64,000 bases of DNA, taken from contig JAACJM010000018.1 in assembly GCA_013368315.1 (NCBI GenBank), positions 558,001 to 622,000 on the forward strand, read 5' to 3'. How positions within the stretch are numbered: position 1 is the first letter of the stretch; every line of letters starts with the position of its first letter. Position numbers and translations under genes: made by a program. The stretch is from Tetrapyrgos nigripes. Its lineage: Eukaryota; Basidiomycota; Agaricomycetes; Agaricales; Campanellaceae. Below, in pieces: positions 33,874-43,233 of the stretch. The notes below the pieces were generated by a model. It was given only the letters and a program-made list of their open reading frames with translations, was not told the DNA's origin and did no database searches.

Positions 33874-34665
33874 ATGCCCCAACTCAAACTCTACCATACC
33901 AAGGCAGAACGTCAGGCTGCAAATCAGGCGAAAAGTCTTCAGCACTATCACAAGTTAGTATTGTACTTATTTCTGCATATTCTTCTAATATCTAGCTTTT
34001 CAAAGGAATAAATTACTGTTAAATCAGAGTCGGCGAGAGAACTACAGAGCATCAGAAGTTGCTCAGACCAAAGCTCGAGAGAAGTATAAAGCCTCTGAAG
34101 CTGCTCAAGCTAAGTCTATGTACGTGCATGGCTCTTACTTCTCGTACTTCAGCATTATTCACCTCCAACAGGGTAACCTTAGGGTTGAGAGGCATTTCGA
34201 AAAGCGGCAATGTTTTGCAAAGGCAGACAGGTGTGTTACATTACGCTCAATGTGTAAACAGGAAATAATACTGTCTCAAGCCCTCACACTCTGCATCAAA
34301 TCCAAGCTCTGCACGGAAAGATCAACCAACTCCTGGCGCCGATGCCCACAATCTGGTTTGAGCAGCTCTACCAGAAATACATTTTCCAAATCAATGAGGG
34401 AGTTCAGTGTACCTTGCTTGATGATACTGCCGTCTATATGGCAGAGACAGTTTTCTGTATGCAAAACTGGGGTTCTGTTATCCACGAGGGAGAAGGTGTG
34501 TCGCCTTCATATGAAAAGGCTAGAGCATTGACTGCAGATATCAAAGGGTATCTTGATTGGGCTGAGGACCTTGTCTGCGGGATGTTACTTGGGAGAGACG
34601 AGTTGGAAAGCCTATATAAACATAATAAACTCTTGTACCAGTGTCACCAGTCCACCCGTTATTAG
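33874..34665 (+). CDS. Charged multi-exon protein of unknown function
   Basis: Starts MPQLKLYHTKAERQAANQAK. After an intron comes a repetitive Arg/Lys/Ala/Glu helix (RRENYRASEVAQTKAREKYK), reminiscent of the basic helices seen in many short agaricomycete proteins. The last exon reads MPTIWFEQLYQKYIFQINEG, MAETVFCMQNWGSVIHEGEG and YLDWAEDLVCGMLLGRDELE, ending at 34665. Intron borders in the middle are not resolved, and one alternative needs a frameshift. It is followed after 62 bp by the RNase H1 N-terminal domain gene. Confidence 0.5.
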
Positions 34666-34727
34666 TTATGGGGTGGCACCATCCTGCTATGAATAGATAT
34701 TCCTGTTCTTAACAGTGAACTACCACC

Positions 34728-35482
34728 ATGTCAACACATCATCAGCTTACATTAGGTCCCGGCGACAGTAAGTCTTTTGTTACTGTGCTCTACCTCTAAT
34801 AATTACGGCCCTAACTGACAAGTCTTAGCTCTTAGCTTGTCTATAGTTCCTGCATCATCGCAGCAATCTGTTGTGGTCATCTTGTCTATAGCACCATTGA
34901 CTGGTCCTTCCCCTGCTGGTACCCCAAGTCCTCCTCGTACTCCAAGTCCTCCTCCTGTTCCTCCTGCTCCACACAGCCACAATGTCCCAGCTGCTGTGAG
35001 GGTAGAGCCACCTCCATATTCTCAGAATTTCGTGGTTTCAACAGGGGGACGCTCACACATTTCGTGCATGGAGCCGCATCCCATCTCCAGAGGAGATATC
35101 CACTCATTGGCCCCTGGGATTGGAGGATGGGGGATATGTAGTCTATAAAGGAACCCGTTTGGGTTTTTTTTACTCATTGGTAAGTCATACAGCCTCTATA
35201 CCTAGGTCCATTTCCTCACTGAAAATTGTGCTAACCAGGTCTGTCGTCAGTGCCCTCACTACAGGGGTCTCCAGCATGCACCAGAAGAAGTTCACTCATT
35301 TTGATGAGGCATTGCTTGAATATGCTCAAGTCTATAATAATGTGTCCCGTTCCTACCAATCTCCTCGTCTTTGTACCCCTCCTGGAACCTCTAACTCTTT
35401 GTTTTCTTACGAAGATCCGGAATTTTATCGACAAGATCTTGACATTGAGGTTGAACTACACCACGTCGTTCATGTGCGCTGA
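34728..35482 (+). CDS. Protein with RNase H1 N-terminal (viroplasmin-like) domain
   Basis: The ATG at 34728 opens a short exon (MSTHHQLTLGPGDS, then GTAAGT). The second exon is Pro/Ser-rich (GTPSPPRTPSPPPVPP). The domain follows as GYVVYKGTRLGFFYSL, an intron at about 35179-35239, then FDEALLEYAQVYNN. This fits the RNase H1 N-terminal hybrid-binding fold, whose signature is Y-V-V-Y-x-G-R-x-x-G-x-[FY] with a later F-x-x-x-x-E-A. That domain binds RNA/DNA hybrids or double-stranded RNA. No catalytic RNase H domain follows. The gene may extend through one more exon ending VIDISDEEDK at 35594. It sits directly upstream of the KDZ transposase. A role in transposition or transcript binding is inference. 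Confidence 0.62.
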
Positions 35483-35728
35483 GCATCAGACACTAATGTA
35501 GTTGTGTGAGTGTAAATTTTTGAATATGATGTCAAAAATGATTTACTTGGGGTACTAGATCAGTGATTGATATCTCCGACGAGGAGGACAAGTGATGGAA
35601 CGCCTCCACTTCCTTATGCGTTGAATCTCTTGCTTCCTGTATTTTTCCATTCGTGGTTTTCTTTTCAAAGGGGGGGAAGGTTTGGGGGTGTATATTTTTT
35701 CTTTAGGCACAGTGTAGCATTTTTTCTC

Positions 35729-35734
35729 TATAAA
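35729..35734 (+). promoter_or_regulatory. TATA-like box of the KDZ transposase gene
   Basis: TATAAA in CTCTATAAATTG, about 45 bp before the ATG at 35776. Fungal promoters often lack a clear TATA box, so this is only suggestive. Confidence 0.35.
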
Positions 35735-35775
35735 TTGACTTGCATGAATCACCGACACATACTGCACCTTATTTG

Positions 35776-38700
35776 ATGTCCAGTAAACAAAAGGCATCAT
35801 CCAGCTTCTCTCGTCCAGCCACTGCCGTGAAGCACAAATTCTCGCTCTCTGACAAGGGGCAACGATTCAAACACTCATCTACACCCTTAACTCAAGAGCA
35901 ATTCAATGCCTATTCCAGTGCTTCAGAGCTTGAAACAGATGACGAAGGGCTAGGGGTTGACTGGGACTTTGATTCGCCCGATCATGACAATGAATACTCC
36001 TACCCTGATGATACTCATTCTGATCTCATGGCAATATCCTCCAATGTGCATCTACACGACCTCACCACACAGGAGTCACCAGAGTCTGCCCAGATCTTTG
36101 TTAAGTCCAAGAGAAACATACACTCAGTGCGTGGCTTTGTACTTACATCAAAATAGTGGCTGATAAACTGATATATTGCTGTGGTCAGGACAATCCAACT
36201 CGGGCTTGGCTACCATATCGGGCTAGCTACCTGGATGAGCTTCTCACCCTTGAAGGGCGCTGAGGAATGCAGGGTAAATGTGCAACCTGTTGGGACCCTG
36301 GACTGTTCCGATGTGTAGAAAACGAATGTTTAGGAGGCTTATTGTATTGTGCCCCCTGCATTGTCAGTGTTCACGCAAGGTGTCCGTTACACTGGATAGA
36401 GGTGAGCAGGCTTCTACTATTTCTAAAAAGCAGGATGTTGAGCAATCGCAGCATTGGAATGGAACCTTTTTTGAGAGTACTTCTCTGAAGAGCCTGGGGT
36501 TACGAGTTCAATTAGGTCATTCTCCAAAATCTCAATGCATTTATCCGACACAGGCTTGACGTGATGAATTCATGGTGATTCATACCAATGGGATTCATCA
36601 AGTGGCTATCGATTTTTGTGGTTGTTCAGGGACAAAACATTATGTGCAGCTGCTTCGCTGTATGTGGTTCCCAGCCACACCAGTGGATCCTCAAACGGCG
36701 ACGACATTCAGCTGTCTTAGGCTGTTTCAACACCTCAACTGTACGGGGAAATTGCCTGTGTATGACTTCTATAAGTCATTAGAAATGATGACGAAAAATC
36801 AGCAAAGGGAAGTACCTGTGGTACGTTCATTTCAATCTCACATCAGGCTCATATGGTGATAGGACCTGTATCGAACTCTATTGCGGACCGTATTCCAATT
36901 TAGAAATCTCAAGATGCTGAAGAGAGGTGGTCGCTGTCATTCAGAGTCGGGAATTGACGGCACTGCACTTGGGGAACTAGCGTTGGACTGTCCTGCATGT
37001 CTGCAACTGGACAAAAATCTCCCTGATAACTGGAAAGAGGCTGGACCAGAAAGCTCGTGAGTTTAATGCTTACTTTACTACTGGTATCATGAAATCGGCA
37101 GGTTGGTTTCAGCCCAGATCATGATATTGGTGTAGATCGGTTCAAGGACAATGATTCACTTTATTAGGTTTTTGTACACTTTGTTTTTGGCTCTCGATGC
37201 AAATTTTCGGTTGCAAAACCGAGTCGTTTCAAATGAACACCGAAGTCCGATTCTAGGAGATGGATTTGCTTATCTAGTACCCAGTGGTCCTTACCGAAAC
37301 CATATAGCAAAGTTTGTGGATGAGGAAGATGTGCGTAAATTTGACTTACTTTGAAATTCATTTTAACCTCCCATCTTGCACAATAGATGAGCAATTGCTC
37401 AGGCTTTCAAGCAATGCTACTAGCAAATTTGCGAAATGTGGCAGGACTCCGAGTTAGTGGTGTGGCCGGATGCTGTTGTGCTCGCCACAGAGTCTGGAGA
37501 CCTTGTGGTCTTGGAGACCTACAGAAGGGAGAGAGGTATGTATTCAAACTATCATGAAGTTGGTGGTGTATGTTGACATGCCCTTGGTGCAGATACTGTA
37601 ACGTTGACTTTATCTTCTGGTGTACCGTGAACAGCGAAGAGTTCTGCTCGATTGTCATTTCATATGACATATCATGCCAGTGGAGTAGGAACTTTTGGCA
37701 ACGCATGGAGGATCTTAACCCCGAATGGAAATTTCACTTCACAAACACCGGTGTCCGATTCTTTGTCCCCAAATTTCATTTGCGTGCTCACCAGCCAGGG
37801 TGCCACACTGATTTCAATTTTGATTATGGACGGCTGTGGCCAAACTCATGGAGAAGTGGTTGAAGAAGGATCGGCAGAGTCTAATAAAGCTGCGGCTCAA
37901 ACCAAAGAAATGGGACCTGGAACACGCGCCCAGACCCTTGATGATATCTTTGGTTTCCACAATTTCCGAAACATCTCCAATTTAGGTAAGACTACTTGGC
38001 TTGGTGATGGATATGAAGGGGCCATTCTAACTGATCTGTTGTTCAGATAAAGTGTTGGCGAAGCGTCTTGTCAGGGCTGTAAAGGAATATGTTCAACATG
38101 AGAAAGATTTCAAACAATTTGATCATGGTCTCGAAAGGTGTGAGCAAATTGGAAGGCAACAATTGGACAGATGGCGAGATGAAGTGAAGGACTGGGAGCA
38201 AAACCATGAGAACTTTTGTCCCTACGAGGACTCGGATAGAGGTACAGAAGGTCCACCATCATTAAAGACAATATACTGATGCCAACATGTTTCAGCTGAC
38301 GAGAAGGATCAGTTTAAGCTTTTGCAAGTACAGATGGCAGAAACAGAAGCTGAGGAAATCAGGAGAGGTGTTACTCGCTACTCAAGTAGTCCGTCTAACT
38401 TCATTGCCACCGGTATTGAGATACTGGAAGCTCAGTAAGTGGCCATATACTCATACTTTCATGTATCAAACTCATCTCGCGAGCTATTCATTACCACAAA
38501 CAAATACCTATCCCAGACACAACGACTGGAACTCCAAAAACGGTGTGCAACACTTCTGAAAAGAATTACGGCCTTCTGGACACATCAACGACTCCTCATG
38601 CCTGGCTTGGCTGATGTTTTATCTCCTGACAACATGCAGAAAGTCAACGACCCTGATACCTTACACCCGGAAAAGATCCATCTCTTCCTGCCTTCAGAGT

Positions 38701-39642
38701 GTGGAACTGTTTCTGCAAGAAATCGAGCCTGCATCGGAGATCTACCAAATATCGAGGCACAGTTACAGATTAAGGAGGCACATGACGCTCTAGAGGGACT
38801 TCGTGATGGTTTATGTGCAAGAACTATGTCTGCTCGGTTCAAATTGCGCAATATTACAGGCCAGGTTGGGAGCAGTCGAGCAAGTGGAGTATTACGACAA
38901 ATTGACATTCGAATCCACTCCCGAAAAATCTGCTACCGCTTAGCTCATATAGCTATTCAACGGCTCCGTGGTTCAGGAGGGGATTGGGAGCAATCTGGGC
39001 GGGAAAGATCCTTGTTGGAGCTGAAAGACAAGGATGTGCATGGAATAAACAAGCGAGCGTTGAATAAGGAAGAGTTGGCAGAACGAGAAGCACGAAGAGC
39101 GAGGCTTGCGAACAGTGGTGTGTTAATGGCCGATGATTCTGATGATGAGTATCTGGTAGAGGAGGGTATTGTAGCACGTGTGCGTGGAGAGAATAGGCGC
39201 ACACTTGCCTGGAATTCTGTGATGGTGAGTAATTGATTTAGGTCACATTATATTCTATTCGCTGATCAGTGACAGTGAGTGGTGCAAAACACGAGCGAGA
39301 ATGTTGTGGTGGCAGGAAGAGGTTCTCCTACTGGTGGAGGAACTAAGACGCATGTCTAAGTACATGAGTTGGAAGGGTAAGTGGTGGGATGCAAGGAAGT
39401 GTGGAATGTCAGGCATGCGGCAACTTGATGAAGATGTCAAAGACGAAATGATCTTAAAGGAAGGTTTAGATGCATATGCTGCTCCACAGGGCAACTTTGC
39501 AATGGTCCGTGCAGCAGAGATTTTGAATGAGTGGGAAAAGCTTACTGCACATGCTGAAGGTGTATTGGAACACCGAAAAGACTTGGAAAGGTTGGATGTC
39601 ATGGGCAATGTCGATGTTAGTAGAGCAGAAGATGAGTTGTAG
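35776..39642 (+). pseudogene. KDZ transposase with CxC2 cluster (multi-exon, decayed)
   Basis: Starts MSSKQKASSSFSRPATA. The N-terminal part is acidic (DDEGLGVDWDFDSPDHDNEY). The CxC2 cluster gives CATCWDPGLFRCVENECLGG, CAPCIVSVHARCPLHWIE, then QLGHSPKSQC, NGIHQVAIDFCGCSG and LLRCMWFPATPVDPQTATTF. The KDZ domain follows with FLALDANFRLQNRVVSNEH, ISYDISCQWSRNFWQRM, FFVPKFHLRAHQPGCHTDFN, then TKEMGPGTRAQTLDDIFG in a shifted frame. The C-terminus has MPGLADVLSPDN and LEEL-type helices to 39642. In-frame TGA codons at 36261 and 36557 sit where Arg is likely (LEGR-stop-G and QA-stop-RDE), and a shift lies near 37860. The copy is probably inactive, though intron placement could explain some breaks. 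Confidence 0.87.
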
Positions 39643-39939
39643 GATATTATATACATAATCCAAATTATTTACTCTGCCTAGATCTATATATGGGTGGGGA
39701 ACAGATCCGGTTACTAGAAAGGGGTATAGGCACCAGCGCAATATAATAGTAGGTCGCTTAAAGACAATGGACGCCATGTGAAGAATAAAAAGGGGGAAGC
39801 AATGGGTATCGGGAATGCTATAGTAGCTGCTGTCATATGGCCGAGCTGGTTAGTGTCACAGCATCGGCTAAATTTTATCATTTGTGCGCCATTTTTGATA
39901 TACATATTATATCTATTGGGTAAAATTGATTGCCCCCTG

Positions 39940-40300
39940 CTGATCCTACAGAGCACCCCAGTAGGGCCCCCCTTGACATCCTCTGATCCTCCCAAGCACA
40001 GCAGTAGCCCTACCCTCCCCATGATATCCCCCACTGATCCTCCTGAGCCCTAGTAACCCTAACACTCACCTCCCCCCCACAATGATATCCCTGCTAGTCC
40101 TACCGAGTACCCAGTAGCACCACCCCCCCTGATATACCCTGCCAATCCTGCTGAGCTTCCAGTAGCCTGATGCTACTCCTTATCCCTGCTAGTCCTACCG
40201 AGTACCCAGCCCCACCCCGCCTGATATACCCTGCTGATCCTGCTGAGCTTCCAGTAGCCTGATGCTACCCCTAGCCGCCCTAGGCCTATCTGACCCCACC
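39940..40300 (+). repeat. Right subterminal repeats of the inner element
   Basis: Tandem, imperfect copies of a unit with CTGCTGATCCTGCTGAGCTTCC, AGTAGCCTGATGCTACC and CTACCGAGTACCCAG. The inverted form of TGAGCTTCCAGTAGCCTG is found once near the left end at about 27505. Confidence 0.75.
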
Positions 40301-40309
40301 CATATCTAG

Positions 40310-40396
40310 ATACCCCACCTACCACTCCAGGCCGGGTTGTGCCCGGCCATTAATGGTTTCGGGGTCTGGGACATCCCCACCCATATCTAGTTATTA
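40310..40396 (-). repeat. Right TIR of the inner KDZ element
   Basis: Inverted partner of 27365-27452, followed by the right GTAC copy at 40397-40400. Confidence 0.85.
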
Positions 40397-40400
40397 GTAC

Positions 40401-41176
40401 CTCCTAGGGTGTCAGGATGATTGTTAGACGTCATCATTTTCCAGCTATGTCCCGGCACAGCTCGGTGGTATGGCTGGCAGTGGTCATAACCGGTATTGAG
40501 GTATGGGTATAGCATGTGTGGTGCTGTTGCAGGAGGGTGGAGGACTTCTGAAGGACCAGGCTGTGAGCTGACTAGATCTTGGTCTATGGCAAAGTGCATT
40601 AGATCAAAGACAAGCTGGGTTTCTTGGCCAGCCTAAGAAGGGTTAGTCTGAGGTCAGTAAGTAATACTAATATGAACATTACCTTGCATTTGACCTTCCA
40701 GAATAGCTGCTGGTTCTTGATGCTCAGCAAAATCGTCCTAAGTAGACCTAGAAGGGTCTCAAAATTGTTGGTGGCAGTTTTTTCTGCTTGATGCTGCCCT
40801 TGAGTATTCCCTTGGGTATATTTCGTCGCAAGATGCTCAAAGTATTGTTCGGCAGTTATGCTATCTTCCAGTCTGGGTTCCTCATCATCCTTGTCATGCT
40901 AGTTGCCTAAGAGTGTAGCAAGGAGAGTGAATAAGCTGCTCGACTAAATACAGAGACACTGAAGCTTACCATGTCTGCTCAGCCATACCATACCATCATC
41001 TTCCTCCAGGTCGCTGCCCACTCCAATGTCATCACCACTGCCTACTGGGTCCTCTTCATCGTCAAACTCGGTGTCATCTTCGTCTTCTTCGTCAAAGGCT
41101 TCAATATCCAGGAATCGCATTGGCTTCTTCCCTTTCGCTTGGTGTTTTGATAGCGTTTCGGGCTAGTACCTGACAT
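40401..41176 (-). pseudogene. Spt5-like KOW-domain gene, 5' portion
   Basis: On the minus strand the ATG at 41174-41176 opens MSGTSPKRYQNTKRKGKKPM, then FLDIEAFDEEDEDDTEFDDE, the acidic N-terminus typical of Spt5-like proteins. Exon 1 ends at 40970 before GTAAGC. Later exons include FDLMHFAIDQDLVSSQPGP and end SNNHPDTLGG at the insertion. The next codons are at 27364 and continue T-T-L-P-H-P-D-D-S-D-W in frame. The start codon is chosen because it directly precedes the basic-acidic head and follows a stop. Confidence 0.72.
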
Positions 41177-41433
41177 TTCCTGTAAATAGAGAATTCTCCA
41201 TTAGCTTCCGTATTTCTTAAATGCTTTGACATATATGAAAGTGGTTCAACATTCTCAAATTGTATTTGTTACTTAGGTGTAAACTCTATAAAAAGCTATA
41301 CTTGAATGGTAGACTACACTAGACTACTGCAGAACAACGACAAAAGACTTACCAACACCGTACCTGACGCCTGAGGGCCCAGTAGACAGCGGTGATGACT
41401 GTAACAAGTCGAGATGAAAAAGATTACATAACG

Positions 41434-41592
41434 CCAGCCAAAGCACCAAGACTCACAACCAAATCCCATCATTTGGCACTGGAGACATCCGTCGGGGGTC
41501 GGGTTACAAGGTTGCCAGTGCCCAGACCCATCCAGGACTTTTCCAGTACCAAATGATGGTATTTGGTCGTGAGTCTTCTTGCCTTGGCTGGG
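41434..41592. repeat. Inverted repeat pair upstream of the Spt5-like gene
   Basis: About 50 bp (GCCAAGACTCACAACCAAAT type) repeats inverted after a spacer of about 60 bp. Shared words are ATCATTTGG[CT]ACTGGA and AAGACTCAC[AG]ACCAAAT. It could form a long hairpin or be a tiny MITE. No duplication was identified. Confidence 0.6.
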
Positions 41593-42250
41593 ATTATGTC
41601 AGCCTTTTCATCTTTCTCTCTTAAGTCCATCATCTGTCTACAACGCTACTCTCTCCTCGTCCTCCATGCCTCAAAACTCGTCGGGACTGAGGGCGTTGCC
41701 ATTGCATGTCTTCATGATTGGGTTTGACCATTGCTGGATACACTTAGGTACGTCAATTCTTGTGTATTAAGTCATAGTATACCCTGTTAATACCCAACTG
41801 CCTCTCTCTTCTCACCTACACTGCCTATTCAGCCTCTCTTCTCAAGACTTGTCGATTCTGAGGGGATTGCCTGACCGCATGCTTGCAGTCAGTTTTCATC
41901 CAAACTGGCCATGCCCATGCGCAGACATTATTGAGTAAGTCACTATGTGAAACTGGTCTATCTACTCATTTAACGACATATGTTCTCAATAGTGTCCCGC
42001 ATTACTCTTAGCGTTTGCCAGTGACGTCGAAGGAGACTGAGGGACTTGGTGCAGATATTCCAGTTGTACAATCCGTTCTATACAGTCCAGTATATACAGT
42101 AGAAGTACATCAATGAGTTAAATAATGATATGAGCGTCTGAATGGTGTGAGCACTGAGCATCAACTGAAACATGTGCATTCCATGTGATGCTACGCGTCG
42201 CGTCGGTGGCTGAAAATATCAACCGACACGCAAAAAGAGAATGTGACCAG
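41593..42250 (+). other. Two related short exon-like segments, otherwise no gene seen
   Basis: The segment near 41667-41751 reads MPQNSSGLRALPLHVFMIGF up to a GTACGT. The one near 41830-41935 reads SQDLSILRGLPDRMLAVSFH up to a GTAAGT. They look like copies of one exon with the pattern S-x-x-L-R-x-L-P-x-x-[MV]-x-x-[IV]-x-F, but no complete gene could be built. Confidence 0.3.
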
Positions 42251-42272
42251 CGTCCGCAAAGATGTTAAACTA
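42251..42272 (-). repeat. 22-bp interspersed motif, copy 6 (opposite strand)
   Basis: Reverse complement reads TAGTTTAACATC followed by TTTGCGGACG. It faces the five forward copies at 21.8-24.2 kb. Confidence 0.68.
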
Positions 42273-42381
42273 GGTGTGGAAAGTCTTCAGTGAGAGAATC
42301 ATGTTAACATTGCTCCGAGTCATATAGTAAGCTACACCTAAGTACATTGTATTTGAATTAATCAATCCTAATAGGATCTCG

Positions 42382-42965
42382 TCATGCTCCAGAGCCCTCC
42401 AACAACGATTTTTGGAGCCAACGAATACACGCGGCTCCTGGAGACAGGTGAGCAGGATGTTTTAGACTAATAGGACTAGAAAACTCACTAGCTTTGATGT
42501 CCCAGTTTCTCATATCGCTTTTAAGACAACAAAGTGTGTCCAAGCTGTCTATTATTGACGGTCAGCTCGAGTCCATGTCTTCGAGAAAGTATAGCACTCA
42601 CCTCCGTCTAGATACGGCCAATTAGCCATGAGCTGGTCTTGACGAGTGTCCCTTTCATTCCTCCTGTCAGCGTGGCGCTGCCACTCCTCAAGAGCCTGGC
42701 GGAAGAGCAGCTGCTCATACAGAGAGATGAAGCTGCATTTGGACGCAACATTACAGTCGTTGCACTGGATCTCAAGGATTCCAAGGGTATCAATGTCAAC
42801 ATCATGTGGCCTGTTGGGACAAAGGACGAGCTGGGTTGATATGGTAGGGTTGATCTCGCAGCAGATCATAAACCTTGCAAGTTGGAGAAAATCATGAGTA
42901 GGGGTATGGTAGCGGGAGGGTTTGTAGGGATGGTCAAGGGAAAGGCCCCGTCGATTCGGTGGCAT
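42382..42965 (-). CDS. Small cysteine-containing protein of unknown function
   Basis: Starts MPPNRRGLSLDHPYKPSRYH at 42965. A Cys cluster follows at about residues 33-70: FMICCEINP, LVLCPNRP, then IQCNDCNVASKC, spaced as in a zinc-binding module. A helical EQLLFRQALEEWQRHADRRN segment ends the first exon at a GTGAGT near 42604. A second exon (from about 42437) would add C-I-R-W-L-Q-K-S-L-L-E and stop at 42382. The frame is clean. It is divergent from the long gene at 43234, with about 270 bp between starts. The family is not recognised. Confidence 0.55.
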
Positions 42966-43233
42966 GGTGAGAATGAGAGTGAGAGTTGTGGATAGTGAGT
43001 GTAGTTCATTTTCCGAAGTCGAGCTTTTATTGATGTCAATTCCGTGACAGATATGCACATACCAAATCCAGCACAAAGGCTGTTACCACACATTTGGAGA
43101 ACAATAAAATCTTCAACTATTCCCGGTGCCGGCAGGAGGTGTAGTAAAGATTCCCATATATGTAAGTTACAGACACTTCAACCAAGTTAAATTTACAGGC
43201 TGATTACTACGGTTTCCTACACAGACACACCCA

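Larger units (their letters stand above)
27365..40396. mobile_element. 13.0-kb KDZ transposon with CxC2-type transposase (inner element)
   Basis: The ends are inverted repeats starting TAATAACTAGATA[CT]GGGTGG and staying alike for about 85 bp. The flanks are GTAC on both sides, and the interrupted Spt5-like frame is restored on removal. Subterminal words such as CAGGCTACTGGA and AGCTCAGC recur inverted near both ends. The genes are an Ala/Ser/Thr-rich multi-exon gene (minus), a coiled-coil gene (minus), a charged gene (plus), an RNase H1 N-terminal domain gene (plus) and a CxC2-type KDZ transposase (plus). A 279-bp MITE has inserted within it. Confidence 0.85.
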
